The notes beneath the pieces are model-generated. The model searched no databases. It had not been told where the DNA came from and was given only the letters and a program-made list of their open reading frames with translations. Position numbers and translations under genes: made by a program. Shown in pieces: positions 34,896-43,306 of a stretch of DNA of 64,000 nt; position 1 is the first letter of the stretch; each line of letters begins with the position of its first letter. The stretch covers positions 1 to 64,000 of the forward strand of contig DVED01000049.1 in assembly GCA_015295945.1 (NCBI GenBank), given 5' to 3'. Source of the DNA: Oscillatoriales cyanobacterium M59_W2019_021. Lineage in GTDB: Bacteria; Cyanobacteriota; Cyanobacteriia; Cyanobacteriales; Geitlerinemataceae.

Positions 34896-36107
34896 TTCCA
34901 TTTCAATTGGCAAGCAAACGGAAACCGTCGTTCCTGTTTCCAAACAAGATGTAATCGATAATTCACCCCCGTGCGCTTCGACAATGCGTTTGACGATCGC
35001 CAATCCCAGACCCGTTCCTTCGGGTTTAGTGGAAAAGAACGGTTGCGTTAGTTTGGGGATAATATCTGGCGGAATGGGATCGCCATTGTTGCCAATCCGA
35101 ATCCAGATGCAATGGGTTTGTCGATCGATTTCCCATCGGATTGTTTCTTCCGAGGGAGAAGCTTCGCAGGCATTGCGAAAAAGATTGAGGAAGACCTGTT
35201 TGAGTTTGTCGCGATCGCCCAAGACATTAGCAACCGGATGCGTTGAAGAAAATTCGATCGATCGCACTTCATTGCCATCAATAATTTCGCGACTCAACTC
35301 ATTTAATTCTACCTCCACCCATTGCAAAGCTTGGGGTTTGGCGTAGAGTAAAATTTCTCCCAGCAAGCGTTTGAGGCGATCGAGTTCGTCGAGAGCAAGA
35401 GCGAGTCTCGCTTGAGAAGAATCGGGCAATTGGAGGCGTTGAAAATGACTCAACCCCAGATCGATCGTCGCGAGTGGATTGCGAATTTCGTGGACGATAA
35501 TAGCAGCAAATTCGCCAATCGCCGCAAGGCGTTCTCGTTCGACCAATTGGATGTGAGCCAGCCGCAATTCTTCAGTGCGTTTTTCAACTTCGGCTTCTAA
35601 AATGTGATTGAATTGAAGCTGTTGTTGGTAAAGTTGATAATTATCGATCGCCGTGGCGGCACGTTCGGCAAACAGTTCGGCAATGCGAACTTCTTCGGGA
35701 CTAAAATGGCGAGAGCGGCGGTGAAAAGAACAGATCGTACCGATGGTTTTTCCCGTCGGCAAGCGTAGGGGAACGCCTAAATAGGCGCGATAGCCTTCGG
35801 GTGCGCTACCATAATTGGGACAGGCGATCGCATCTTCGACAACGAGCGATCGACCGCTGCTAACTACGGTGGAAGTGAGCGTGCCGTGCAAGGAATAAAT
35901 GGCATCGGGATCGTTGAGTTCGAGGTTGCTGGCGAGGATGCGGTCTCGATCGGGTTTGCACAACAGCGTCACCACCGACCAATCCAAACCGATTAATTGG
36001 CTGACCCCGCAGGCAATGTCTTTTAAATAGCGATCGAGTTCTCCGACTCGATAGCTGAGAGAGGAGAGTAATTCGAGGGTGCGTTGCTCTCGCTTTCCGG
36101 GATGCAC
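34875..36107 (-). CDS. GAF-domain sensor histidine kinase
   Basis: The 410-residue soluble kinase has a GAF domain (~20-155, with VVEDAIACPNYGSAPEGYRAYLGVPLRLPTGKTIGTICSFHRRSRHF), a coiled coil, the phosphoacceptor His206 in AAIGEFAAIIVHEIRNPLATI, and an ATPase domain (NLFRNACEASPSEE, IRIGNNGDPIP, FFSTKPEGTGLGLAIVKRIVEAHGG). The G1 box has Asn-Asn-Gly instead of Asp-x-Gly, seen in some NtrB-type kinases. No response regulator is adjacent. The signal could be a bound small molecule or chromophore; no conserved bilin Cys context is obvious. Confidence 0.9.
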   Translation of the reverse strand: MHPGKREQRTLELLSSLSYRVGELDRYLKDIACGVSQLIGLDWSVVTLLCKPDRDRILASNLELNDPDAIYSLHGTLTSTVVSSGRSLVVEDAIACPNYGSAPEGYRAYLGVPLRLPTGKTIGTICSFHRRSRHFSPEEVRIAELFAERAATAIDNYQLYQQQLQFNHILEAEVEKRTEELRLAHIQLVERERLAAIGEFAAIIVHEIRNPLATIDLGLSHFQRLQLPDSSQARLALALDELDRLKRLLGEILLYAKPQALQWVEVELNELSREIIDGNEVRSIEFSSTHPVANVLGDRDKLKQVFLNLFRNACEASPSEETIRWEIDRQTHCIWIRIGNNGDPIPPDIIPKLTQPFFSTKPEGTGLGLAIVKRIVEAHGGELSITSCLETGTTVSVCLPIEMESSKFSD

Positions 36108-36277
36108 GATGGGAAACTCCTCTTTTATGAAGCCAAGCTGAATGAATGCTGAAAGTTTAGCAAAAATTATAGGATTTAGGTTACTAAGGATATTAATATT
36201 AATTTCTCAGGAAACATTCATCTGAAATTGGGTACTTTGAGACAACATAGAAGTAAATTACTCTCTCAGTCACAGTG

Positions 36278-36790
36278 ATGAACAGACAACGTTCTCTATT
36301 AATCGCGATCGGTTTCCTCACTTTTCTGGCGATCGGATGTACTGCCGAAGTTTCCCAAACCGAACCCGCTGCAACTCCAGAGGCGATCGCATCTACCCCA
36401 CCCGTAACCCCATCTGCCGCCCCCACAACGGCTCAAACTTCAGAAAGTTCGGGCAGTCCGTTGGTCGTGGTTCCCAATAGCGGACATAGCCAAATTTCCG
36501 GCACTGCGAGAACGATCGCCGAAGGAGAAAAACGCTATTTGGTATTAGATAAAACCTTCGAGACCGAAAGCGGACCGGATTTAACGGTTGTTTTAGTGCG
36601 TTCCCCGGAACTGACTTCGCCCCAACTCGAAGAAGGTAGCTATTTTCTGCTCGGCGAGTTGCAAGCCAATAGCGGGGAACAACGCTACGAAATTCCCAGC
36701 AACGTTAACTTAGAAGATTTCGGGTCGGTTGCAATTTGGTGTCGTCAATTTAATACCACATTTGGATATGCCAATTTATCGAAAAGTTAA
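36278..36790 (+). CDS. DM13-domain lipoprotein
   Basis: The 170-residue protein starts at ATG 36278. It has a lipoprotein signal (RSLLIAIGFLTFLAIGC), a Pro/Ala/Thr-rich linker (to ~65) and a DM13 domain: GHSQISGTARTIAEGEKRYLVLDKTFETESGPDLTVVLVRS...SVAIWCRQFNTTFGYANL. DM13 has been proposed to serve extracellular redox or electron-transfer reactions through its conserved Cys (here in IWCRQF). It stands directly upstream of the TVP38/MerA-like pair on the same strand. Confidence 0.88.
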   Translation: MNRQRSLLIAIGFLTFLAIGCTAEVSQTEPAATPEAIASTPPVTPSAAPTTAQTSESSGSPLVVVPNSGHSQISGTARTIAEGEKRYLVLDKTFETESGPDLTVVLVRSPELTSPQLEEGSYFLLGELQANSGEQRYEIPSNVNLEDFGSVAIWCRQFNTTFGYANLSKS

Positions 36791-36846
36791 AATTTTCAAA
36801 TTAGATGTTAGGTATCGACTCTTAGTTATTTTCTCGAGCGTGCAGA

Positions 36847-37596
36847 ATGCTATACTTGCAAAAAACGAGCCAAAAATTGGTATTTCGAGTTATGAGCTTA
36901 TCAGCGATCGCCCTTTTCTCGGCAGTTACACCTGCTCTAGCTGAAGAAGTTAGCTCGAAAGCTGGATTTAATCTGCAAGTAATTTTCCAGAATGCCTTAG
37001 AGTGGGTTAACAGCCAGGGAACTGTGGGCGTTTTAGTCTTTATAGGATTATACGCGATCGCCACAGTTGCCTTGGTTCCCGGCAGTTTATTAACGCTGGG
37101 TGCGGGGGTAATTTTTGGGCTAGCTTTCGGCTCCATTTATGTTTTTGTCGGTGCAACCTTGGGCGCAACTCTTGCTTTTATTGTCGGTCGATATTTGACT
37201 AGAGATTGGGTTGCTAAGAAAATTGAAGGTAACGAAAAATTTGCAGCCATCGATCGGGCGGTGAGTAAAGAAGGCTTTAAAATCGTACTGCTCACTCGAT
37301 TATCTCCCGCCTTTCCCTTCGTTCTTTTAAACTATGCTTACGGGTTAACTGGCGTTACTTTAAAAGACTATGTTTTAGGATCTGTAGGAATGATTCCCGG
37401 TACGATTATGTACGTCTATCTCGGTTCCCTCGCCGGAGATCTCGCTCGCATTGGCATGGAAGGTTCTGCCAGTAATCCCAACGCCGAAATTGCTCAATGG
37501 GTTCTCCGCATCGTCGGCTTTATCGCCACCGTTGCTGTCACGGTATACGTGACTAAAATTGCCCGTCAAGCACTCAATGAAGAGACGGAAAATTAA
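36847..37596 (+). CDS. TVP38/TMEM64 (DedA-like) family membrane protein
   Basis: The 249-residue protein has an N-terminal leader-like helix (VMSLSAIALFSAVTPALA), then the SNARE-associated/VTT domain with TVALVPGSLLTLGAGVIFGLAFGSIYVFVGATLGATLAFIVGRYL, LLTRLSPAFPFVLLNYAYGLTGV, and YVLGSVGMIPGTIMYVYLGSLAGDL. The re-entrant loops around the conserved Pro and Gly-rich segments are typical. Family members are implicated in lipid scrambling or flipping; some sit next to or are fused with MerA-like reductases, as here, with a 50-bp gap. Confidence 0.9.
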   Translation: MLYLQKTSQKLVFRVMSLSAIALFSAVTPALAEEVSSKAGFNLQVIFQNALEWVNSQGTVGVLVFIGLYAIATVALVPGSLLTLGAGVIFGLAFGSIYVFVGATLGATLAFIVGRYLTRDWVAKKIEGNEKFAAIDRAVSKEGFKIVLLTRLSPAFPFVLLNYAYGLTGVTLKDYVLGSVGMIPGTIMYVYLGSLAGDLARIGMEGSASNPNAEIAQWVLRIVGFIATVAVTVYVTKIARQALNEETEN

Positions 37597-37605
37597 CTAT
37601 TATTA

Positions 37606-37633
37606 GTGCGTTTCGTACCTCAACACATCCTAC
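37606..37633. repeat. Dispersed GTGCGTTTCGTACC repeat
   Basis: A copy of the repeat seen at 18764, 53526 and 53575, here with CACATCC instead of CACACCC. It fills most of the 50-bp gap between the TVP38 gene and the reductase gene, up to 13 bp before the start codon. Confidence 0.6.
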
Positions 37634-37646
37634 CTAAGAACGAACG

Positions 37647-39182
37647 ATGAACGATTTTCAAACTGTAACCGTTTCCCCGATGGATGAGTACAATCAGCGT
37701 TTGGTCTCCCACGTCCATCCGCCAGATTGGGTAAATCCAAAACCCGAATCTTGGTACGATTTAGTGGTCATCGGTGCGGGAACGGCGGGATTGGTGGTGG
37801 CGGCGGGGGCTGCTGGATTGGGGATTGGCTTGAAAGTGGCGTTGGTAGAACGTCATTTAATGGGCGGAGATTGCCTGAATGTGGGATGCGTTCCGTCAAA
37901 GTGCTTAATTCGATCGTCTCGAACCGTTGCCGATATCCGAGATGCCGGATCTTTTGGCGTGAAAACATCAAATTTCCAGGTTGATTTTGCCCAAGTCATG
38001 CAGCGAATGCGAAGGCTGCGGGCGGGCATCAGTCACCACGACTCGGCGACGCGATTTCAAAACTTGGGCGTGGATGTTTTTTTAGGCGACGGGCATTTTG
38101 TGAATTCCCAATCGGTGAAGGTGGGAAATCATACGTTGCGGTTTAAAAAAGCCGTGATTGCCACGGGAGCGAGAGCCGTTCAACCCGCAATCGAAGGTAT
38201 AGAAACAGCGGGATATTTGACCAACGAAACGGTATTTTCTTTGACGGAATGTCCGCGACGGTTAGCAGTCATTGGCGGCGGACCGATCGGTTGCGAATTG
38301 GCACAAGCATTCCATCTTTTGGGTGCTAGGGTAACGCTAATTCATCGCGGATCGCACTTGTTGAATCGGGAAGATGCGGATGCGGCGGAGATCGTCCAGA
38401 ATGCGTTTTTAAGGGAAGGAATTCAGTTGGTTTTGGGAACGACGCCGAAGCGGGTTGAGTTAACAAAAACCGGAAAAAAGCTGTATTTCGATCGCGAGGG
38501 AAAAGAAGAGTCTATCGAAGTCGATGAAATTTTAGCAGGGGCGGGTCGCGCACCGAATGTGGAAGGTTTAAACTTAGAAGGAGTGGGGGTAGAATTCGAT
38601 CGTCAAGGAGTGAAAGTGAACGATTACCTGCAAACTACCAACCCCAAAATTTACGCGGCGGGTGATATTTGCTTGAATTGGCAGTTTACCCATGCCGCCG
38701 ATGCTGCCGCACGAATTGCGATTAAAAATACTCTATTTTCTCCCTTTGGATTGGGCAAATCTAAGATTAGCAATTTGGTGATGCCGTGGGTAACGTATAC
38801 CGATCCAGAAATTGCCCACGTGGGAATGTACGAACAGGAGGCACGAGAAAAAGGGATCGAAGTCAGTACGATTAAAATCGATTTTAGCAGCGTCGATCGG
38901 GCGATCGCCGATGGAGAAGAAGAAGGGTTTGTGAAAATTTTACATCAAAAAGGTAGCGATAAGATTTTGGGTGCGACGATCGTGGCTCGCCATGCCGGAG
39001 AAATGATTAGCGAAGTAACAACGGCGATCGTTGGCGGGTTGGGTTTGAGTACCCTATCAACTGTAATTCATCCCTATCCCACTCAAGCAGAAGGAATTAA
39101 GAAAGCGGCGGATGCCTATCGCCGTACGTTGTTAACTCCGCGCAGTCAAACGTTATTAGGTTTCTTGACGAAGTTATCTTAA
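37647..39182 (+). CDS. FAD-dependent pyridine nucleotide-disulfide oxidoreductase (MerA-like)
   Basis: The 511-residue flavoenzyme has FAD-binding VVIGAGTAGLVVAAGAAGLG, the redox disulfide Cys76/Cys81 in GGDCLNVGCVPSK, an NAD(P) site AVIGGGPIGCELAQAFHLLG, IYAAGDICLN, and the C-terminal dimer domain with HPYPTQAE. It resembles mercuric reductases but lacks both the N-terminal heavy-metal domain and the C-terminal Cys-Cys pair that binds Hg(II), so mercury is probably not its substrate. Pairing with TVP38 is recurrent in cyanobacteria. The reaction is unknown. Confidence 0.9.
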   Translation: MNDFQTVTVSPMDEYNQRLVSHVHPPDWVNPKPESWYDLVVIGAGTAGLVVAAGAAGLGIGLKVALVERHLMGGDCLNVGCVPSKCLIRSSRTVADIRDAGSFGVKTSNFQVDFAQVMQRMRRLRAGISHHDSATRFQNLGVDVFLGDGHFVNSQSVKVGNHTLRFKKAVIATGARAVQPAIEGIETAGYLTNETVFSLTECPRRLAVIGGGPIGCELAQAFHLLGARVTLIHRGSHLLNREDADAAEIVQNAFLREGIQLVLGTTPKRVELTKTGKKLYFDREGKEESIEVDEILAGAGRAPNVEGLNLEGVGVEFDRQGVKVNDYLQTTNPKIYAAGDICLNWQFTHAADAAARIAIKNTLFSPFGLGKSKISNLVMPWVTYTDPEIAHVGMYEQEAREKGIEVSTIKIDFSSVDRAIADGEEEGFVKILHQKGSDKILGATIVARHAGEMISEVTTAIVGGLGLSTLSTVIHPYPTQAEGIKKAADAYRRTLLTPRSQTLLGFLTKLS

Positions 39183-39220
39183 TTTTTGACTCAGTATAAG
39201 GATTCCGAGGCATCAAAAGA

Positions 39221-39261
39221 TCTCCCTAAATCCCCCCACTGAGTCAGGAGGGTTAGGGGGA
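39221..39261. repeat. CCCTAAATCCCCC fold-back repeat between convergent genes
   Basis: TCTCCCTAAATCCCCCC and GGAGGGTTAGGGGGA form a long imperfect inverted repeat (39221-39261). It belongs to a type of palindrome common between cyanobacterial genes. It may act as a bidirectional terminator. It overlaps the last codons and the stop (39253-39255) of the convergent cbiL. Confidence 0.6.
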
Positions 39262-39966
39262 AACGACCCGATTTTTATTGGAAATGACGATTAAAGACCA
39301 GTAGGGAACGGCAGCAGGATCGACTTTGGAAATCGGAATAATTTTCTGTTGCGGTTGGGTCGATCGCTCGATATAGTGCGCTCGATTTAATAAATCTAAC
39401 TCGGTTAAAATCGTCCGAACTTTGGTAAAATGCCTGCCTAATTTGATAATCACTGCTGCATCGGTAATGGTAAGTCGATCGCGCAAGGTTTCTTCATCTA
39501 ACGTGGCGGGAATAATAGTCAGGATATCGTTGCGATAGGTCATCGGGACACCGAGCATTGCCGCACTTGCCGTGATGGAAGAAATTCCCGGTACAATTTC
39601 GATGGTAAATTTTCCCGACAGTCGATCAAACAAATACATAAATGTACCGTACAACATCGGTTCGCCTTCGCAGAGAACAGCTACATCTTTCCCGGAAATT
39701 AATTGTTGGGAAATTTGCTCGGCAGCGAGATCGTAATCGGGTTGTGAAGATCGATCTATGCTAAAAGGAAATTGTAACGGCAGTTCGATACAATGATCTG
39801 GAATAAACTCAGCAACGATCGCCCGCACAATGCTTTTTCCTCGTTCCGAAATCGGATAAGCAATAACGGGAACCGAGGTTAAAATTCGATGGGCTTTTAG
39901 GGTTAAGAGTTCCGGATCGCCGGGACCAATTCCCAACCCGTACAATCGTCCTGGTGATGTTGTCAA
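39253..39966 (-). CDS. cbiL: Precorrin-2 C20-methyltransferase
   Basis: The 237-residue protein is a tetrapyrrole methyltransferase: LYGLGIGPGDPELLTLKAHRIL, VAVLCEGEPMLYGTFMYL and IVPGISSITASAAMLGVPM are the SAM-binding blocks of the CbiL/CobI group. It methylates C20 of precorrin-2 (or Co-precorrin-2) in cobalamin synthesis, in the cytoplasm. Its start overlaps the cbiC stop by 4 bp (ATGA), so the two are translationally coupled. Confidence 0.93.
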   Translation of the reverse strand: MTTSPGRLYGLGIGPGDPELLTLKAHRILTSVPVIAYPISERGKSIVRAIVAEFIPDHCIELPLQFPFSIDRSSQPDYDLAAEQISQQLISGKDVAVLCEGEPMLYGTFMYLFDRLSGKFTIEIVPGISSITASAAMLGVPMTYRNDILTIIPATLDEETLRDRLTITDAAVIIKLGRHFTKVRTILTELDLLNRAHYIERSTQPQQKIIPISKVDPAAVPYWSLIVISNKNRVVSP

Positions 39967-40595
39967 AATTCGCTCTCCTTCGCTAAAGCATTCACCGCAG
40001 CCGCCGCGATCGCGCTGCCCCCTCGCCGTCCGTGCAAGGTCATAAAAGGAACGCCACGACTGTCATTTTCTAGTTCTAACTTCGATTCCGCCGCACCAAC
40101 AAACCCGACGGGAAACCCCAAAATTAACGCGGGTTTTGCTACGCCTGTATCCAAAAGTTCCAATAAATGAAAAAGAGCAGTAGGTGCGTTGCCAATTGCC
40201 ACGATTGCACCGTTTAAATCCGGTTGCCAAAGTTCGACTGCTGCCGCCGATCGGGTATTGCTAATTTGCTTGGCTTTTTCAGGAACTTCTGGATGATTGA
40301 GCGTACAAATGACTTCGTTCTGAACAGGCAATTGATCGCGAATAATGCCGTGTAAAACCATTTGCGAATCGCACAAAATTGGCGCACCCTTGGCTAATGC
40401 CATTCGTCCGATTTTCACCGCATCCGCCGAAGCCGCTAAATCTTCAACAATATCCGTCATCCCGCAAGCGTGAATCAACCGCACGGCAATGTTTGCTAAA
40501 TCGGTCGGCAAGCGATCGAGATTGGCTTGGGAGCGGACGATTGCAAAAGATTTGCGGTAAATTTCATTGCCATCGCGAAGGTAATCGATCGTCAT
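39963..40595 (-). CDS. cbiC: Precorrin-8X methylmutase
   Basis: The 210-residue protein has the family blocks DYLRDGNEIYRKSFAIVR, AVRLIHACGMTDIVEDL with the catalytic His42, KGAPILCDSQMV, and ILGFPVGFVGAAESKLEL. It moves the methyl group from C11 to C12 to give hydrogenobyrinate or cobyrinate. It is the first gene of a cbiC-cbiL pair, divergent from the cbiET fusion. The 53-bp spacer must hold both promoters; no cobalamin riboswitch would fit there. Confidence 0.94.
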   Translation of the reverse strand: MTIDYLRDGNEIYRKSFAIVRSQANLDRLPTDLANIAVRLIHACGMTDIVEDLAASADAVKIGRMALAKGAPILCDSQMVLHGIIRDQLPVQNEVICTLNHPEVPEKAKQISNTRSAAAVELWQPDLNGAIVAIGNAPTALFHLLELLDTGVAKPALILGFPVGFVGAAESKLELENDSRGVPFMTLHGRRGGSAIAAAAVNALAKESEF

Positions 40596-40648
40596 AGCAT
40601 AGACAATAGAATCGGACGTTGTAAGTAAGATTGTAGGAGAATCGGGGT

Positions 40649-41866
40649 TTGGGAAAGTGGCTGTCGATCGTGGGGATAGGGGAGGATGGATTGGCGGGAG
40701 TGAATCCGGTGGGGCGATCGCTGGTCGATCGTGCCGAAGTCATCGTTGGGGGAGAACGCCATTTAGCCATGTTACCCCCAGGCGATCGTCGGGAACAACT
40801 GATTTGGACTTCTCCCATTGAAGAATCGGTGAACGAGATTTTGCGCCGTCGAGGGCAGGCCGTGTGCGTTCTAGCAAGCGGAGATCCCATGTGTTACGGC
40901 ATTGGCGTCACCTTCACCCGCCGCCTTCCGATAACAGAAATGACGATCGTCCCTTCGCCTTCGACCTTCAGTTTAGCCTGCGCCCGGTTGGGGTGGTCCC
41001 TGGCGGAGGTAGAAACCCTGAGTTTGTGCGGTCGCAATCCGGCACTGTTGAATGCCGTGTTGTATCCCGAGGCGCGATTGTTGGTCTTGAGTGCCGATCG
41101 CCGCACGCCGTCAACGGTGGCTCAAATCCTCACGCAGCAAGGGTTTGGCGATAGTCAGATAACCGTTCTCGAGCGCATGGGGGGGGACGCAGAACGAATT
41201 ATTGAGGGGGTGGCATCGGCTTGGCAGGCGGCGGATATTGCCGATTTGAACGCGATCGCCATTCGCTGCATCCCCAGCACTTCCCCCCGTTTCTCCCCAA
41301 CCCGCCTTCCCGGACTTCCCGACAGTGCCTACCACCACGACGGACAACTCACCAAACGCGAGGTTCGTGCCGTCACCCTGTCCGCACTCGCACCGCTCCC
41401 CGGACAACTGTTGTGGGACGTGGGTGCGGGATGCGGTTCTGTGGGGATCGAATGGATGCGAACCCATCCCAGGAATCGGGCGATCGCGATCGAACCCCAT
41501 CCCCAACGCTTACAATATATTGCCGACAATGCCACCGCCTTGGGAACGCCAAATTTACAAATTATCCCAGGAGAAGCACCTGCGGCACTGCAAGAGTTAC
41601 CGTCACCGGACGCAATTTTTATCGGTGGCGGATCGACCGTACCGGGGGTATTAGAAACCTGCTGGCAAATTTTACTGCCGGGGGGACGGTTGGTCGCCAA
41701 TGCCGTGACGATCGAAAGCGAACGCCTCCTCCTGGAATGGCGCGATCGAGTGGGGGGAGAACTCACCCGCATTGCTATCCAACGCGCCGAACCCGTGGGC
41801 AAATTTTGGGGGTGGAAAGCCATGGCTCCCGTGACGCAATGGGTTGTTGTCAAGTCTGCGCGATAG
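40649..41866 (+). CDS. cobL: Precorrin-6Y C5,15-methyltransferase (decarboxylating), CbiE-CbiT fusion
   Basis: The 405-residue fusion has an N-terminal CbiE tetrapyrrole methylase (SIVGIGEDGLAGVNP, VCVLASGDPMCYGIGVTF, IVPSPSTFSLACARLGW) and a C-terminal CbiT class I methyltransferase (LTKREVRAVTLSAL, LLWDVGAGCGSVGIEWM, DAIFIGGGSTVPGVLE). It methylates C5 and C15 with loss of CO2 in the corrin pathway. The start is TTG at 40649 with AGGAG 9 nt upstream; no ATG or GTG fits the N-terminus. Divergent from cbiC. Confidence 0.93.
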   Translation: MGKWLSIVGIGEDGLAGVNPVGRSLVDRAEVIVGGERHLAMLPPGDRREQLIWTSPIEESVNEILRRRGQAVCVLASGDPMCYGIGVTFTRRLPITEMTIVPSPSTFSLACARLGWSLAEVETLSLCGRNPALLNAVLYPEARLLVLSADRRTPSTVAQILTQQGFGDSQITVLERMGGDAERIIEGVASAWQAADIADLNAIAIRCIPSTSPRFSPTRLPGLPDSAYHHDGQLTKREVRAVTLSALAPLPGQLLWDVGAGCGSVGIEWMRTHPRNRAIAIEPHPQRLQYIADNATALGTPNLQIIPGEAPAALQELPSPDAIFIGGGSTVPGVLETCWQILLPGGRLVANAVTIESERLLLEWRDRVGGELTRIAIQRAEPVGKFWGWKAMAPVTQWVVVKSAR

Positions 41867-41930
41867 CGACTAGCCAACACCCATATAATGAGAGAATCGA
41901 TGGGGTTGCATCGCAGACAGGGAATGTAGC

Positions 41931-43142
41931 GTGCCAAAAGAAAAAACGAAAGTCGATCGAAAAGTTTCTAGCGCTCAGGCGGTTATCGGCGCGATCGTCC
42001 TGCTGGCGGGGGTCGGGGTAGCAATCGTCGGCGATCGGCTGTGGCTCGCTCGCTTCTCCCAAACGCCGGTTGAGAAAACCGATCCGGCAACTGCACCCAC
42101 CCCATCGCAGTCGATCGCACCCACATTGCCGTTGCTATCCCAGGTCGATTGGGGCAATTTCATCGTCGATGCCGTAGAGCGCGTTAAACCCGCCGTCGTC
42201 CGCATCGATTCAGTCAGGACGGTGTTACAGCGGCAAAGCCCGTTCGGCTTTTTTCCGCCCGGATTCGGACAGCCTCAAGAGCGGGTCGAACGGGGGACGG
42301 GTTCCGGTTTTATCATCAATGCCAACGGTCAAATTCTCACCAACGCTCATGTGGTTGAAGGGACGCAGCAGGTGCGCGTAGCGCTGTCCGACGGTCGCAG
42401 TTTTGAGGGTCGGGTACTGGGCAGCGATCCGCTGACCGATGTTGCCGTGGTCAAAATCGAGGCAACGGATTTACCGACAGTTGCCATCGGGGATTCGGGC
42501 GACTTGCAACCGGGAGAATGGGCGATCGCCATCGGCAACCCCCTGGGACTCGATAGTACGGTGACGGCGGGCATTATCAGCGCTACCGGGCGATCGAGTT
42601 CCGATGTCGGCGTGCCGGATAAGCGGGTGGGTTTCATTCAAACCGATGCGGCGATCAATCCCGGTAATTCCGGCGGTCCGTTACTCAATGCAGCGGGTGA
42701 AGCCATCGGCATGAATACGGCAATTATCAGTAACGCGCAGGGACTGGGCTTTGCTATTCCCATCGAAACGGCTCAGCGGGTTGCCGAACAATTGATCGCT
42801 ACGGGAAAAGCCCAACATCCCTATTTGGGCGTTCAGATGGTGACGCTGACACCGGAAACTCGAGAGCAAATTATCGGTCAGTTGGGTTTGCAAATCCAGA
42901 TCGCGGTCGATCGCGGGGTGTTGGCGATCGCCATTATTCCCAACTCCCCCGCCGCCGCCGCCGGATTTCAACCGGGGGACGTGATTCAAAAAATGGGCGA
43001 TCGCGAAGTCTTAACCACCGAAAACGTTCAGGAAATCGTGCAAGTTAGCCCCATTGGAACGCCGCTTTCCGTCGAAGTCAATCGCCAAGGAAAAACCGTC
43101 ATTCTCCAAGTCACGCCCGCAGAAATGCCAGTGCCGCAGTGA
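41931..43142 (+). CDS. HtrA/Deg-type serine protease with PDZ domain
   Basis: The 403-residue protein starts with GTG and has an N-terminal membrane anchor (AVIGAIVLLAGVGVAIVG). The protease domain has a complete triad: His140 in LTNAHVVEG, Asp170 in DPLTDVAVVK and Ser247 in NPGNSGGPLL. One C-terminal PDZ domain follows (GVLAIAIIPNSPAAAAGFQPGDVIQKMGDREVLT). It matches the cyanobacterial HhoA/HhoB/HtrA group, which degrades damaged periplasmic and envelope proteins. Which of the three paralogs it is cannot be settled by eye. Confidence 0.94.
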   Translation: MPKEKTKVDRKVSSAQAVIGAIVLLAGVGVAIVGDRLWLARFSQTPVEKTDPATAPTPSQSIAPTLPLLSQVDWGNFIVDAVERVKPAVVRIDSVRTVLQRQSPFGFFPPGFGQPQERVERGTGSGFIINANGQILTNAHVVEGTQQVRVALSDGRSFEGRVLGSDPLTDVAVVKIEATDLPTVAIGDSGDLQPGEWAIAIGNPLGLDSTVTAGIISATGRSSSDVGVPDKRVGFIQTDAAINPGNSGGPLLNAAGEAIGMNTAIISNAQGLGFAIPIETAQRVAEQLIATGKAQHPYLGVQMVTLTPETREQIIGQLGLQIQIAVDRGVLAIAIIPNSPAAAAGFQPGDVIQKMGDREVLTTENVQEIVQVSPIGTPLSVEVNRQGKTVILQVTPAEMPVPQ

Positions 43143-43164
43143 GTTTATAGCAAAAGGTAGAAGC

Positions 43165-43275
43165 TTGAGGGCAGGGGGAGCGGGGGGAGCTTTCTTGAGC
43201 AGGGGGAGAAAACAGCGACCAATTACCCATTACCCATTACCAACCCCAAATGACTAGTGACCAGTGACAAATGAC
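43165..43275. repeat. (GGGGAGC)n, (TTACCCA)n and ATGACCA repeat tract
   Basis: Units of GGGGGAGC, then ATTACCC, AACCCCAAATGAC and TGACCAGTGAC fill the space between the protease and the convergent glycosyltransferase. I see no gene. Confidence 0.6.
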
Positions 43276-43306
43276 CCATTCGCGATCGTCTGTGGCAGTC
43301 GGAGAT

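Noticed and set aside
37647-39182. True mercuric reductase (merA)
   Set aside because: The C-terminal Cys-Cys pair and the N-terminal metal-binding domain are absent, and no mer operon genes are near.
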